64,000 nucleotides of DNA from Gammaproteobacteria bacterium (GTDB taxonomy: Bacteria; Pseudomonadota; Gammaproteobacteria; Acidiferrobacterales; Sulfurifustaceae): positions 118,795 to 182,794 of the forward strand of contig JACQFZ010000070.1 in NCBI GenBank assembly GCA_016199745.1. The letters run 5' to 3'. Of the stretch, positions 8,310-16,460 are shown piece by piece (position 1 is the stretch's first letter; every line of letters starts with the position of its first letter). Below the pieces are notes generated by a model, which was given only the letters and a program-made list of their open reading frames with translations, did not search any database and was not told the DNA's origin. Made by a program: the position numbers and the translations under genes.

Positions 8310-8598
8310 CGAAATTATCTCCCACGGCGATTAACTCGCCGCGTGCAACTAATTTGCCATCGAGCAGCAGGTCGACCGGTTCCTGCGTGCCCCGGTCGAG
8401 CGTCACAACCGAGCCTTCTTTGAGGTTCAGTAACTCTTTAACGGTCAACGTGCCCCGGCCGATAGAAACGCTCAGTCGGACTTTGATGTTCTTGATCAGC
8501 TCGTGATTCTCGTCGAGCAACGTACGCCCTTTCGGCGCTGCCGACGGTAGATCGGCCAGCTCGATTCGGCGCGCGGTGTTTTCTGAATGGTCGGCCAT
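8278..8598 (-). CDS. fliN: FliN switch-complex protein
   Basis: 106 residues from the ATG at 8598; GAGGT lies nine bases upstream, and a longer start at 8628 would overlap the previous gene. The SpoA/FliN domain is complete: IKVRLSVSIGRGTLTVKELL, LKEGSVVTLDRGTQEPVDLL, LDGKLVARGELIAVGDNFGV and RISEVL. FliN forms the base of the C-ring and docks the FliH-FliI export apparatus. It is the best preserved C-ring component of this cluster, the FliG and FliM equivalents being reduced. Confidence 0.94.
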   Translation of the reverse strand: MADHSENTARRIELADLPSAAPKGRTLLDENHELIKNIKVRLSVSIGRGTLTVKELLNLKEGSVVTLDRGTQEPVDLLLDGKLVARGELIAVGDNFGVRISEVLGG

Positions 8599-8614
8599 GA
8601 AAGCATTACCTCGT

Positions 8615-9394
8615 TTACTTGTGTGCAAGTGTCAGTTGAATAGCCTTGTGTTCACCGGCCGTGCCTAAATGGCCGGCCACCAGCCGACCGTCGTCGCCGA
8701 ACAGCACCGGCAACGGATCTTCGAGCTTATGGTCGAGCCGAATGACGTCGCCGACGGCAAGCGTCGCCATTTCCTGCAGCGTCAGTTCGGCGTCGCCGGC
8801 GGTGACTTCGATCGCCGCGGTCTGCGACTCGATCGCACGCCGGGTCGGCGTTAGCACGGCCGGAACCTGCCGCACCTTCAACGTGCTGGTTAACGCCTGC
8901 GTCGTTTTCGGATAAAGCAGCAACACCCACGACAGTCCATCACCGATGTCGACACTGGCCGCAACGTATCCACGGCTGTCCGTCAACACCGACTTGTCGT
9001 CGACACCATCGCGCCACGACGTCGAATCGTTGAGTGTGTGACCAGCTTCCAACAGCACCGTTTCGATGAGCGCGCGCCGCACAGCGGTTTCCAGTGCCTC
9101 GGCGATTTCGCCGGCGTTCGTGCCCAACTCGCGCAAACCGGACAGCACGTGGCCTAAGCCAGTGCCGGCGTTAGGCAACGTGCCGACGGCCACCGTCAAT
9201 CCGAGCGACGTTGCGCCGGTTAACCAGCGACAGTCCGCGACCGGCAACTCGGCGACATTGGTCAGCAACGAAATCTGTGCCTCATCGGTGTCATCGAGCC
9301 ACTGACGGCGCCATTGCTGCAGCGCCCGCGTCAGTTGCTCGCGCAACAGCTGGCGCTCGCTCTCATTGATCAACCAAAAACGGTTAAACGACAT
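8615..9394 (-). CDS. Divergent FliM/SctQ-like protein with C-terminal SpoA domain
   Basis: 259 residues in the position of fliM, directly before fliN. Only the last ~75 residues are recognisable: a SpoA domain with AIEVTAGDAELTLQEMATLA, VGDVIRLDHKLEDPLPVLF and GRLVAGHLGTAG. I see neither the N-terminal CheY-binding peptide of FliM nor the GGxG-type CheC-like middle domain. The protein is also about 70 residues shorter than motile FliM. The layout is closer to SctQ/HrcQ of non-motile type III systems. Together with FliN it would form an export-platform C-ring rather than a switchable rotor. This is inference from sequence layout. Confidence 0.7.
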   Translation of the reverse strand: MSFNRFWLINESERQLLREQLTRALQQWRRQWLDDTDEAQISLLTNVAELPVADCRWLTGATSLGLTVAVGTLPNAGTGLGHVLSGLRELGTNAGEIAEALETAVRRALIETVLLEAGHTLNDSTSWRDGVDDKSVLTDSRGYVAASVDIGDGLSWVLLLYPKTTQALTSTLKVRQVPAVLTPTRRAIESQTAAIEVTAGDAELTLQEMATLAVGDVIRLDHKLEDPLPVLFGDDGRLVAGHLGTAGEHKAIQLTLAHK

Positions 9395-9411
9395 TTGCTT
9401 TTACCTTCGGG

Positions 9412-10632
9412 TTAACGATGACCACGCATTTCCATCAACTGCTGAATCATTTCGTTGGTAACGCTGACAACCTGCGAGCTCGCTTGATAACCGCGTTGGA
9501 TAACCACCATGTCGGTGAACTGTTCGGTCAGCTCGACGTTCGACAGCTCGATGCGCTTAGCCTGGGTCTTACCCATGCCGTTGTTCGACGGGTTATCCAA
9601 GATCACCTCTTGATTCGACTCGTTGGCGAACAAACCACTGCCGCGCTCGGTTAGGCCCTGCAAATTGCGAAATTGCGCCAACGCCAAACTGTCATACGTC
9701 TTGGTTTCGCCGTTGGAATACTTAACCTGCAAGGCACCGCTTTCGTTGAAGCTGATTTCAGTCGCCGAACCGACGGCGAAGCCGTCCTGCTTGCTGACCT
9801 TGAGATCGGATGAGGCGCCGGAAAGACTGCGGCTACCGGAAATGCTGTCAGCGGCACCGAAGTCCAATGTCACGGTGGTCGGCGTGACGCCGGTCGGCGC
9901 ATAGGAAAATTCCATGGTGTTGAACCCCGCCGCCGGCGTGCCGGAGCCGTTGTAGCGGATTTCACCTTCGGCGATCTTGACGTCGTTCTCGTCGCGCACC
10001 TCGACCTTCCAACTATGCAGACTGATATCGCCGACGGCGACACTGCCATTATCGGCGAAGATGATTTTGAGCTTGTGAGTACTACCGGCGCCATCGACAA
10101 CGGCGACGTCGGAAATCGTGTGCGCTGCCGGCGTCGAACCGCTGGAACCATAGGCGAGTATGTTGCTAAAGCTAATTTTAGCCGTCGGCTGCGGTGCAAT
10201 CGTCCGCCGATCGGTAATGCTGATGTCTTGTAGCTGACCGTCTTGCAGAGCTGCCACTCGACCCTTACTGCTGCGTTCGATCAGAAAACCTTCGTCGTCG
10301 AATTCGAACTGACCGGCGCGGGTGTAGAACGTCTGCCCGTCTTTGCGCAGCACAAAAAAGCCGGCGCCATCGATGGCGATATCAAGCTCATTGCCGGTAT
10401 CGCGCAGCTCACCTTGCTGATAATTGATACTGCTGCCGCTGGCGTCGACGCCTTGGCCCATCTGTTCCTTATTGTCCTGACCACCGCTGAAGCGATAAAA
10501 CAAATCGCGAAACGTCAGTTCACTCGATTTGAAGCCGGGCGTGTTCATGTTGGAGATGTTGTTGCTGAGCGTATCCAAGCCTTTGGAGAAGGCCAGCAGT
10601 CCGGATAGACCGGAATATAAGGAGCTGAGCAT
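9412..10632 (-). CDS. flgE: Flagellar hook protein FlgE
   Basis: 406 residues, typical of a short hook protein. The N-terminal rod/hook motif SGLLAFSKGLDTLSNNISNM and NTPGFKSSELTFRDLFY is clear, as is ELDIAIDGAGFFVLRKDGQT. The C-terminal helix has IELSNVELTEQFTDMVVIQR, then GYQASSQVVSVTNEMIQQLM. FlgE polymerises into the extracellular hook. It follows flgD by 13 bases. A hook gene shows that the structure is meant to pass the outer membrane, unlike an injectisome. No FlgK or FlgL junction gene follows. Confidence 0.95.
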   Translation of the reverse strand: MLSSLYSGLSGLLAFSKGLDTLSNNISNMNTPGFKSSELTFRDLFYRFSGGQDNKEQMGQGVDASGSSINYQQGELRDTGNELDIAIDGAGFFVLRKDGQTFYTRAGQFEFDDEGFLIERSSKGRVAALQDGQLQDISITDRRTIAPQPTAKISFSNILAYGSSGSTPAAHTISDVAVVDGAGSTHKLKIIFADNGSVAVGDISLHSWKVEVRDENDVKIAEGEIRYNGSGTPAAGFNTMEFSYAPTGVTPTTVTLDFGAADSISGSRSLSGASSDLKVSKQDGFAVGSATEISFNESGALQVKYSNGETKTYDSLALAQFRNLQGLTERGSGLFANESNQEVILDNPSNNGMGKTQAKRIELSNVELTEQFTDMVVIQRGYQASSQVVSVTNEMIQQLMEMRGHR

Positions 10633-10645
10633 GTTCGATCCTCGA

Positions 10646-11053
10646 TTAGCGAACGATAACTACTTGCGACAAGCTGACGTCGGTCAAGAATTCGCCGGCA
10701 TCGGTTTTCACCGTCAACGACGGCGAGCCGCGCTGGAAGTTAATCGTCGTAACGCTGCCGACCTGCGAGCCGGTGCTGGTCTGGACTTCGACAGTCTTGC
10801 CGATCAAGCCGATCGCCTGCGTTGCCGACTGGATCGTCAACAGCGAATTAACGTTGTCGTTCTGCTGGCGCGTCAGTTCCAGGTTGGTGAACTGCGCCAT
10901 TTGCGCAATGAATTCCTGGTTGTCCATCGGCTTGAGCGGATCTTGAAACGACAGCTGCGTCAGCAGCACTTTCAAAAAGTCTTCTTGGCCCAAGCCCGCT
11001 TGTTGTAACGACTTCGAGCTGTCGGTAACGGTGCCTATGCTTTCAACTGCCAT
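10646..11053 (-). CDS. flgD: Short FlgD hook-capping protein
   Basis: 135 residues. The N-terminal hook-cap domain is well conserved (LGQEDFLKVLLTQLSFQDPL, KPMDNQEFIAQMAQFTNLEL, then IGLIGKTVEV). Usual FlgD is about 220 residues, with a C-terminal Tudor/Fn3 pair. Here the protein ends soon after the first part of the Tudor-like segment (LSQVVIVR). FlgD is a scaffold for hook assembly and is itself exported. The shortened form may be a minimal cap. The start overlaps the fliJ stop by 11 bases. Confidence 0.9.
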   Translation of the reverse strand: MAVESIGTVTDSSKSLQQAGLGQEDFLKVLLTQLSFQDPLKPMDNQEFIAQMAQFTNLELTRQQNDNVNSLLTIQSATQAIGLIGKTVEVQTSTGSQVGSVTTINFQRGSPSLTVKTDAGEFLTDVSLSQVVIVR

Positions 11054-11540
11054 TTTTATCTCCTCCGTTTTTAATAAGTGACGCCAGTGCGGCGCTTCCG
11101 CCCTGAGCGATTAACCAAAGTTCATCGAGTTGCTTGTGCTCGCGTCGGATATTCTCGTCGGTGTACTCGCCCAACTTCTTCGACTGATGCTTCTCCAACG
11201 CCTTGATGCCCTGCCGGATCGTGCCGAGGTTACGGCTGATCTGCTGATGCACCTTATTCGCCTGCTCGAGCTGCTTGCGCTTCTCGTTCAGGTCCTGATG
11301 CCGAAACGCAAGGTAGTTCAAAATGCTCTGCTGCCGTTCGCGATCGATAGTCGCGCCCTGCTCGCCCGACTGCCGCAGCAACGTTTCGGTCTCGTCGATA
11401 ACGCCCTCGATGCCTTTGAGCTCGTTTTCTTTCTTGGCGACGACCGACTTGGCGTTCGCCTCTTCGACTTTGACGATGGACCAATCCATTTGCCGCTTTT
11501 TCAACAATGGATCGAGCGAGTAACGAAAACGTTTAGTCAT
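11043..11540 (-). CDS. fliJ: FliJ-type export chaperone/stalk protein
   Basis: 165 residues, almost wholly coiled coil and rich in Lys, Glu and Gln. The start (MTKRFRYSLDPLLKKRQMDW) is typical of FliJ, whose first line is usually a basic peptide plus xLxxLLxxRxxxE. FliJ sits in the centre of the FliI hexamer and contacts FlhA. Its position directly after fliI is the usual one. It is 18-20 residues longer than enteric FliJ. Sequence conservation in the family is low, so the call leans on position and coiled-coil character. Confidence 0.88.
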   Translation of the reverse strand: MTKRFRYSLDPLLKKRQMDWSIVKVEEANAKSVVAKKENELKGIEGVIDETETLLRQSGEQGATIDRERQQSILNYLAFRHQDLNEKRKQLEQANKVHQQISRNLGTIRQGIKALEKHQSKKLGEYTDENIRREHKQLDELWLIAQGGSAALASLIKNGGDKNGS

Positions 11541-11541
11541 C

Positions 11542-12852
11542 TCACTGTTCCCCCGTCAATAGACCGCGTAAATCGTTGTACGCCTGTGCCCGTGCCACCG
11601 GCGCCGACGGCTCCTGCGTCAAAAACTTTTCCAATGCCGGCATCAGCCGGATCGCCTTATCGACTTCCGGATTGAGCCCGGAGCGATAAGCACCGACGTC
11701 GATCAAATCTTTCGAGTTGTAGTAAACACTGAGCAGCTTGATCGTTTGCTTCGCCAGCGCTTTCTCGTCAGCGTTCGCCAAATCCGGAAACAACCGGCTG
11801 ATGCTGGTGAGCACTTCGATCGCCGGATAGTGACCGCGGTTAGCGAGCGCACGCGATAACACGATGTGGCCGTCGAGAATCGACCGCACGGCGTCGGCGA
11901 TCGGGTCGTTCATGTCGTCGCCTTCGACCAAAATCGTATAGAACGCGGTTATCGAACCGCCGCCGTCGCAAGCGCCGCCGCGTTCGAGCAGCCGCGGTAA
12001 CGCCGCGAACACCGACGGCGTATAACCGCGCGCGGTCGGCGGCTCGCCGATCGACAGACCGATCTCGCGGCTGGCCATGGCGAAGCGCGTGATCGAATCC
12101 ATCGTCAGCACCACGTCCTTGCCGCGGTTGCGAAAATATTCGGCGATGGTAGTCGCCGCCAGCGCTGCACGCATACGCACCAACGCCGGCTGGTCGGAGG
12201 TGGCAACGATTACTACCGAGCGCGCCAAACCTTCCGGGCCGAGGATGTCTTCGATAAAATCTCGCACTTCGCGACCGCGTTCACCGACCAAGGCAATGAC
12301 GTTGACGTCGGCGTTCATGCTGCGGGCGATCATGCCGAGCAAGGTGCTCTTGCCGACGCCGCTACCGGAGAAAATACCGACGCGCTGGCCGCGGCCGACC
12401 GTGAGCAACGAATCGATCGTGCGCACGCCGGTCTCGAGCACTTGCGAGATGCGCGTGCGCCGCAACGGATTAATCGGCTCGGGATAAATCGGATAACGTT
12501 CGGTGAACAGCGGCGCCGGTTGACCATCGAGCGGCGTACCGAACGCGTCGATTACGCGACCGAGCAGCTGCCCGCCGACCGGCATATAAACGGAGCGGCC
12601 GGTGGCGACGACTTCGGCGCCGAGACTGATACCGCGCGGCTCTTCGTACGGCGTCATCAGTACTCGACCTTCACGCAAGCCCATAACCTCGGCATACACC
12701 GGCCGGCCGACGGCGCGCGAGTGGATCTCGCACAGCTCGCCGACGAACACGTCCGGCCCGACCGACTCGATCACGGAGCCGACGAATTGCGAGACCTTGC
12801 CGGTACGTCGGACAAAGTCGGTCGTCTTGACCGCTGTGAGGAGTCGTTCCAC
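11542..12852 (-). CDS. fliI: Flagellum-specific export ATPase FliI
   Basis: 436 residues from a GTG at 12852; an in-frame stop lies 14 codons upstream, which limits the start. Walker A is GSGVGKST at residues 163-170, followed by VIALVGERGREVRDFIEDIL and the Walker B strand DVVLTMDSITRFA. FliI is the hexameric ATPase that unfolds and feeds substrates into the export gate. A basic 70-codon reading frame ends just ahead of the start codon. The enzyme looks fully active. Confidence 0.96.
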   Translation of the reverse strand: MERLLTAVKTTDFVRRTGKVSQFVGSVIESVGPDVFVGELCEIHSRAVGRPVYAEVMGLREGRVLMTPYEEPRGISLGAEVVATGRSVYMPVGGQLLGRVIDAFGTPLDGQPAPLFTERYPIYPEPINPLRRTRISQVLETGVRTIDSLLTVGRGQRVGIFSGSGVGKSTLLGMIARSMNADVNVIALVGERGREVRDFIEDILGPEGLARSVVIVATSDQPALVRMRAALAATTIAEYFRNRGKDVVLTMDSITRFAMASREIGLSIGEPPTARGYTPSVFAALPRLLERGGACDGGGSITAFYTILVEGDDMNDPIADAVRSILDGHIVLSRALANRGHYPAIEVLTSISRLFPDLANADEKALAKQTIKLLSVYYNSKDLIDVGAYRSGLNPEVDKAIRLMPALEKFLTQEPSAPVARAQAYNDLRGLLTGEQ

Positions 12853-12857
12853 CGTCG

Positions 12858-13070
12858 CTATCTCGCCGTCGGACGCGCCGTGCGCGTCACACCTTTAAAA
12901 CCGGCACGCTGGGCGCACCGCACCTGCGTTGAACGGCCGCGTCGCAAACGCGTACGCCGCTGCGCTTTTTCGCCCGTGGAGAAACGCGCCGGGAGTTCGA
13001 CGACACCCTTGCTCCAACCCTCGCGTTGCGCGCGCGGACACTTCACATCGGCAATAAGTTTGTTATGCAT
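12858..13070 (-). CDS. Possible small basic protein between fliH and fliI
   Basis: An open frame of 70 codons from an ATG at 13070 fills most of the only large gap (about 220 bases) inside an otherwise tightly packed cluster, and it stops six bases before the fliI start. The product is strongly basic (many Arg and Lys, with KAQRRTRLRRGRSTQVRC) and has no recognised domain. There is no good Shine-Dalgarno sequence. It could instead be untranslated spacer with the general GC codon bias. Confidence 0.3.
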   Translation of the reverse strand: MHNKLIADVKCPRAQREGWSKGVVELPARFSTGEKAQRRTRLRRGRSTQVRCAQRAGFKGVTRTARPTAR

Positions 13071-13076
13071 GGTTAT

Positions 13077-13766
13077 TTATCGCTGCCGTGCGTTCAGCAA
13101 CGCATCGCGTAATTGTTCCAGTTGGATTTCCAAGCGGCCGTCCAAATTGCCCGCCGGGGTTTCCAGCAGGCAGCCGCCCATTTGTACGCGTTCGTCGGCG
13201 ACCAACTCGACGTCGCCAGTATTTAAACCATCGATCAATCGCAACCGCTCCATCTCAATCCAGGCGAGGTCATACGGGGCAACGCGCGCCACCAACCGAT
13301 TGCGTTCTTTCGCATGCCGAATGACTTCGCGCACGGTCGCGACCACCGCATCGCGCTGCGTCATACGCTCGCCGATGATCTTCACCACGGCTTCGTAGAC
13401 GATCTCGACGGCGATATCGGTGACACCGTCGATGCCGGCATCCAACGATGCCCGCGCCGAGGCCAGCAACGCCGCCAGCTTTTCCAATTGCGCTTCGAAC
13501 TCGGCTTCGCCCTGCTCGCGCCCTTCGTTCTTACCTTGGGCGAACCCGTCGTCGACCGCTTGTTGACGCAGCGCCGCCAACTCTTCTTGATAGCGCTCCA
13601 GGAATTCCTCATAAGTGAACCGCAGTTCCGGCGCCGCCGTTATTACCGGCGCCGATATCTCCATCGCATCGGCAAAAGCCGAATGCGTCGGCGCCTCCGA
13701 TGCCGACCGCTTTTGCGTCAGCACGACCGATTGTTCAGCGATCGCCGCAGAACGAATGAGAGTCAT
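13077..13766 (-). CDS. fliH: FliH-type export ATPase regulator
   Basis: 229 residues. The centre is a long Glu/Gln/Ala-rich helix (LERYQEELAALRQQAVDDGF, then AQGKNEGREQGEAEFEAQLE) that contains GxxxG-like repeats as in FliH. The C-terminal globular part has VEIVYEAVVKIIGERMTQRD and VARVAPYDLAWIEM. FliH binds FliI and tethers it to FliN. It lies between the fliG-like gene and fliI as expected. The N-terminal 50 residues are variable. Confidence 0.85.
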   Translation of the reverse strand: MTLIRSAAIAEQSVVLTQKRSASEAPTHSAFADAMEISAPVITAAPELRFTYEEFLERYQEELAALRQQAVDDGFAQGKNEGREQGEAEFEAQLEKLAALLASARASLDAGIDGVTDIAVEIVYEAVVKIIGERMTQRDAVVATVREVIRHAKERNRLVARVAPYDLAWIEMERLRLIDGLNTGDVELVADERVQMGGCLLETPAGNLDGRLEIQLEQLRDALLNARQR

Positions 13767-13775
13767 ATGGCGTTC

Positions 13776-14270
13776 CTAAGCAGCATTCGCGGCCCGCTTG
13801 AGCACTGACTCGAAATCGGCGACCGCCGATGCCGGCAAGTCACGTTGCTTGGCCTTGCGCAACAGCGTCTCCAACAGCACTTCCTGCAACCGCGGCTTCA
13901 GTGCAGCGCGTGTGCTCGGCAACGCCGAGCGGATCTTTGCAGCGCGCGGAAGTCCGAGCTGTTCGAGAAACGGCTCGACCATTGACGTGTCGAGCACCGA
14001 TAACACGGCGACGACGACCCAATCCGGCTCGTCGTTGAGCACCTCGACCAATGTCGCCGCATCCCAGCGCTTCACCTTATTAAGGTCATCCTCGATGGTG
14101 CGCGCGACGGCGGCGGCAGCGACATGGGTCGACGCCATCTGCAGGCGCAACGCCTCGAGCGCCGCCTGTAACCGTTGGCGGTCGTCTGCCGGCAGTTGCG
14201 CCAATAACCACTGCTGCTCTGCATCACTCAGCTCGTAAAGGCTGAGCGCCGCTTGTTGAAAACCATCCAT
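13776..14270 (-). CDS. Short FliG-like protein (rotor protein reduced to about half length)
   Basis: 164 residues in the fliG position between fliF and fliH; motile FliG is about 330. The visible repeats are helical. LSDAEQQWLLAQLPADDRQR resembles a FliG-type N-terminal motif, and WDAATLVEVLNDEPDWVVVA, then LSVLDTSMVEPFLEQLGLPR resembles an armadillo-like FliG middle block. I find no C-terminal domain with the conserved charged torque helix that meets the stator. SctK of non-motile type III systems occupies the same place and has a similar size, so an SctK-like adaptor between MS-ring and C-ring is an alternative. Confident on position, less so on homology. Confidence 0.6.
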   Translation of the reverse strand: MDGFQQAALSLYELSDAEQQWLLAQLPADDRQRLQAALEALRLQMASTHVAAAAVARTIEDDLNKVKRWDAATLVEVLNDEPDWVVVAVLSVLDTSMVEPFLEQLGLPRAAKIRSALPSTRAALKPRLQEVLLETLLRKAKQRDLPASAVADFESVLKRAANAA

Positions 14271-14277
14271 CGCCCGC

Positions 14278-15711
14278 TTACCTCGATTCTTTTGCTTTTT
14301 CCGCCGCCAGCCACGCTTTGATATCGACCAATCGCGCGTCGCGCTCGCTGTCGCTCAATCCGCCATTGCCAACCAGCACCTGCGCCCGCGACTGCGACAA
14401 CCGCCAGCCGATAAGCAAAGCGATACCGATCAACGCTGCTACTACAGCACCGATGACGCTCGACCTCGTCAACAAACTCCAACCGTTACCGGCATTCGTA
14501 TTAGCCGCGTCCACTGGTGTCGTCGGAGCCGCCACTTCTTCCTCGACCGGGCTCAACAGCTGGTCGATCGGCTGAATCGCGATCGCGTCGCCGCGCGCAT
14601 CGCTATAGCCGACGATCATGCTGACGACGGAATGGATACGGTCGATCTGCTGCGGGTTGAGCTTCGGTACGATGATGCCGACACTGACGCGGCGAATGCC
14701 GCCCGGTGCCGTCACCACTTGCTCGACGCTCTTGCCGACTTCGTATTCGACTTCACTGGTCGACGTCAACCCTTGGGCACCGTCGCCGCCGCCGGCTTTG
14801 TAACCTTGGCGATAGTTCGACTCGCGCTTACGTACGACCGCGCCGACTTCGGCACTGCCGCTACGCAGCGGAACGATGCTCTGCTGGGTACGCTTGATCT
14901 CATCGAAGTTGAGCGTGACGTCGACGCTGACGATCGCTTGTCCCGGACCAAAGGTGCGATCGAGCACCTCGGAAATCTTGCGGACGAAATACTCTTCGGC
15001 GTTCTTTTTCAGCTTCAGCTGACCGCTGGCGGCGGCGAAACCTTCGTCGCCATCGATCGCCGCCGACAACGTCACTCCGCGCTGATCCAGCACCGTTACC
15101 GCCGCCGGTTCGAGGCTCGGCACCGCCGCTGCAACTAATCGTTGAATGCCGACGATCTGCTCGTTGCTCAACGACGCACCCGGCTTCAACACCAAGCTTA
15201 CCGACGCCTTCGGTTTGACCTTCTGCCGCTTGAAGATGCTGCTCTCGGCGACTACCAGATGCACCCGCGCCTGCTTCACCTGATCGATCGCCATGATCGT
15301 GCGCGCCAGCTCGCCCTGCATGGCGCGCTGATAGTTGATCTTCTGCGTGTACTCGGTCATGCCGACATCGTTCTTGTCGAAGATCTCGAAACCGATGCCG
15401 CCGGCCAGTGGCACACCCTTACCCATCAGACTCAGGCGCGTGTCGTACACGCGATCTTCGGCGACCAAAATCTTGTTACCGCCGTCGGCGAGCTTGTACG
15501 GCACCTTCATGCGGTGCAGCTCATCGACAATGGCAGCAGCGTCACGCGGCTCGAGCTCGGCGAATAGCACCTGATAATTCGTCCGCATCGACCACCATGC
15601 CAACAGCAACGCGACGACGATGATGCCGCCGATCAACGTGACCAGGGTCAAACGCGCGCTACGTCCCGCGTTCTCCCAAGCCGTTACTACATTTTTCCAA
15701 ATCTCATTCAT
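14278..15711 (-). CDS. fliF: MS-ring protein FliF
   Basis: 477 residues, somewhat shorter than the usual 540-560. A first membrane helix lies near 22-45, followed by the ring-building motif LFAELEPRDAAAIVDELHRM and VPYKLADGGNKILVAEDRVY. Then come NYQRAMQGELARTIMAIDQV and KASVSLVLKPGASLSNEQIV, and a second membrane helix near 425-445. The cytoplasmic tail is short and ends in a helix (SERDARLVDIKAWLAAEKAK) resembling the FliG-binding peptide. FliF is the inner-membrane platform of the machine. Confidence 0.95.
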   Translation of the reverse strand: MNEIWKNVVTAWENAGRSARLTLVTLIGGIIVVALLLAWWSMRTNYQVLFAELEPRDAAAIVDELHRMKVPYKLADGGNKILVAEDRVYDTRLSLMGKGVPLAGGIGFEIFDKNDVGMTEYTQKINYQRAMQGELARTIMAIDQVKQARVHLVVAESSIFKRQKVKPKASVSLVLKPGASLSNEQIVGIQRLVAAAVPSLEPAAVTVLDQRGVTLSAAIDGDEGFAAASGQLKLKKNAEEYFVRKISEVLDRTFGPGQAIVSVDVTLNFDEIKRTQQSIVPLRSGSAEVGAVVRKRESNYRQGYKAGGGDGAQGLTSTSEVEYEVGKSVEQVVTAPGGIRRVSVGIIVPKLNPQQIDRIHSVVSMIVGYSDARGDAIAIQPIDQLLSPVEEEVAAPTTPVDAANTNAGNGWSLLTRSSVIGAVVAALIGIALLIGWRLSQSRAQVLVGNGGLSDSERDARLVDIKAWLAAEKAKESR

Positions 15712-15720
15712 GACGACGGC

Positions 15721-16023
15721 CTATACCTGCATGCGCATGATGTCCTGGTACGCCTCCAGGATACGGTTACGAACTTGCACGACCAGCTCGAACGACAGCT
15801 TGGCCTGTTCAAGGGCGATCATGGTCTCGTGCAGGTTCTGCGTTTCGCCGACGGCGAGACGGCGCACCTGCGTGTCGGCGTTGATCAATTTGTCGTTGAC
15901 CGAGCCCAGCTCGCGGGAAAGAAACGTGGAGAAATCGGTCGGTACCGACTCCGGCGCAACGACCGCCGTCGGTTGCAGGCTGAGTTCGTCGGCGGCGGTG
16001 ACGGCATTGATAGCGTCAATCAT
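15721..16023 (-). CDS. fliE: FliE MS-ring/rod junction protein
   Basis: 100 residues, normal size. The C-terminal half carries the FliE pattern VGETQNLHETMIALEQAKLS followed by FELVVQVRNRILEAYQDIMR. FliE is the first exported component and joins FliF to the rod. Its start overlaps the flgC stop. The presence of FliE is specific to flagellar-type machines. Confidence 0.93.
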   Translation of the reverse strand: MIDAINAVTAADELSLQPTAVVAPESVPTDFSTFLSRELGSVNDKLINADTQVRRLAVGETQNLHETMIALEQAKLSFELVVQVRNRILEAYQDIMRMQV

Positions 16024-16457
16024 TAGCGATCGCTGCCGATTTCAAGCGCCTTCATGGCCATGGACTTGGCGGCGTTGAGCGCGCGCACGTTGGCTTCATA
16101 AGCGCGCGTGGTCGAGATCAACTGCACCATCTCGGTCACCGAATTTACCGCCGGATAAGCGACAAAGCCGCGTTCGTCGGCATCCGGATGACCCGGGTCG
16201 AACACCATGCGCGGCGCGGTGTCGATCGGCGTCACTTGCACTTGGCTGACGACGCCCTGGTTCGGCATCATGCCGTTCAACATCGCATCGAACGATTGCG
16301 GCGAAACCGTGGCGGTCACGCGCATCGGCTTGTACAACGTGCCATCCGGACCGCGCGTGCTGTTGGCATTGGCCAAATTCAGCGCCGATACATCGAGCCG
16401 GGTGCGCTCGACGTTCATGCCGGCGGCGCTAATCTCAAAGGCGGAAAAGGTATTCAT
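16023..16457 (-). CDS. flgC: Proximal rod protein FlgC
   Basis: 144 residues. The rod motif FEISAAGMNVERTRLDVSAL and NLANANSTRGPDGTLYKPMR is at the N-terminus, and the terminal helix NSVTEMVQLISTTRAYEANV with LNAAKSMAMKALEIG is at the C-terminus. FlgC forms part of the drive-shaft rod. It is flanked by flgB and fliE in the canonical order. Confidence 0.96.
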   Translation of the reverse strand: MNTFSAFEISAAGMNVERTRLDVSALNLANANSTRGPDGTLYKPMRVTATVSPQSFDAMLNGMMPNQGVVSQVQVTPIDTAPRMVFDPGHPDADERGFVAYPAVNSVTEMVQLISTTRAYEANVRALNAAKSMAMKALEIGSDR

Positions 16458-16460
16458 GGA

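Noticed and set aside
12442..13398. Open frame of 318 codons on the plus strand opposite fliI and fliH
   Set aside because: Antisense to two canonical genes, low-complexity basic product, no recognisable motif.
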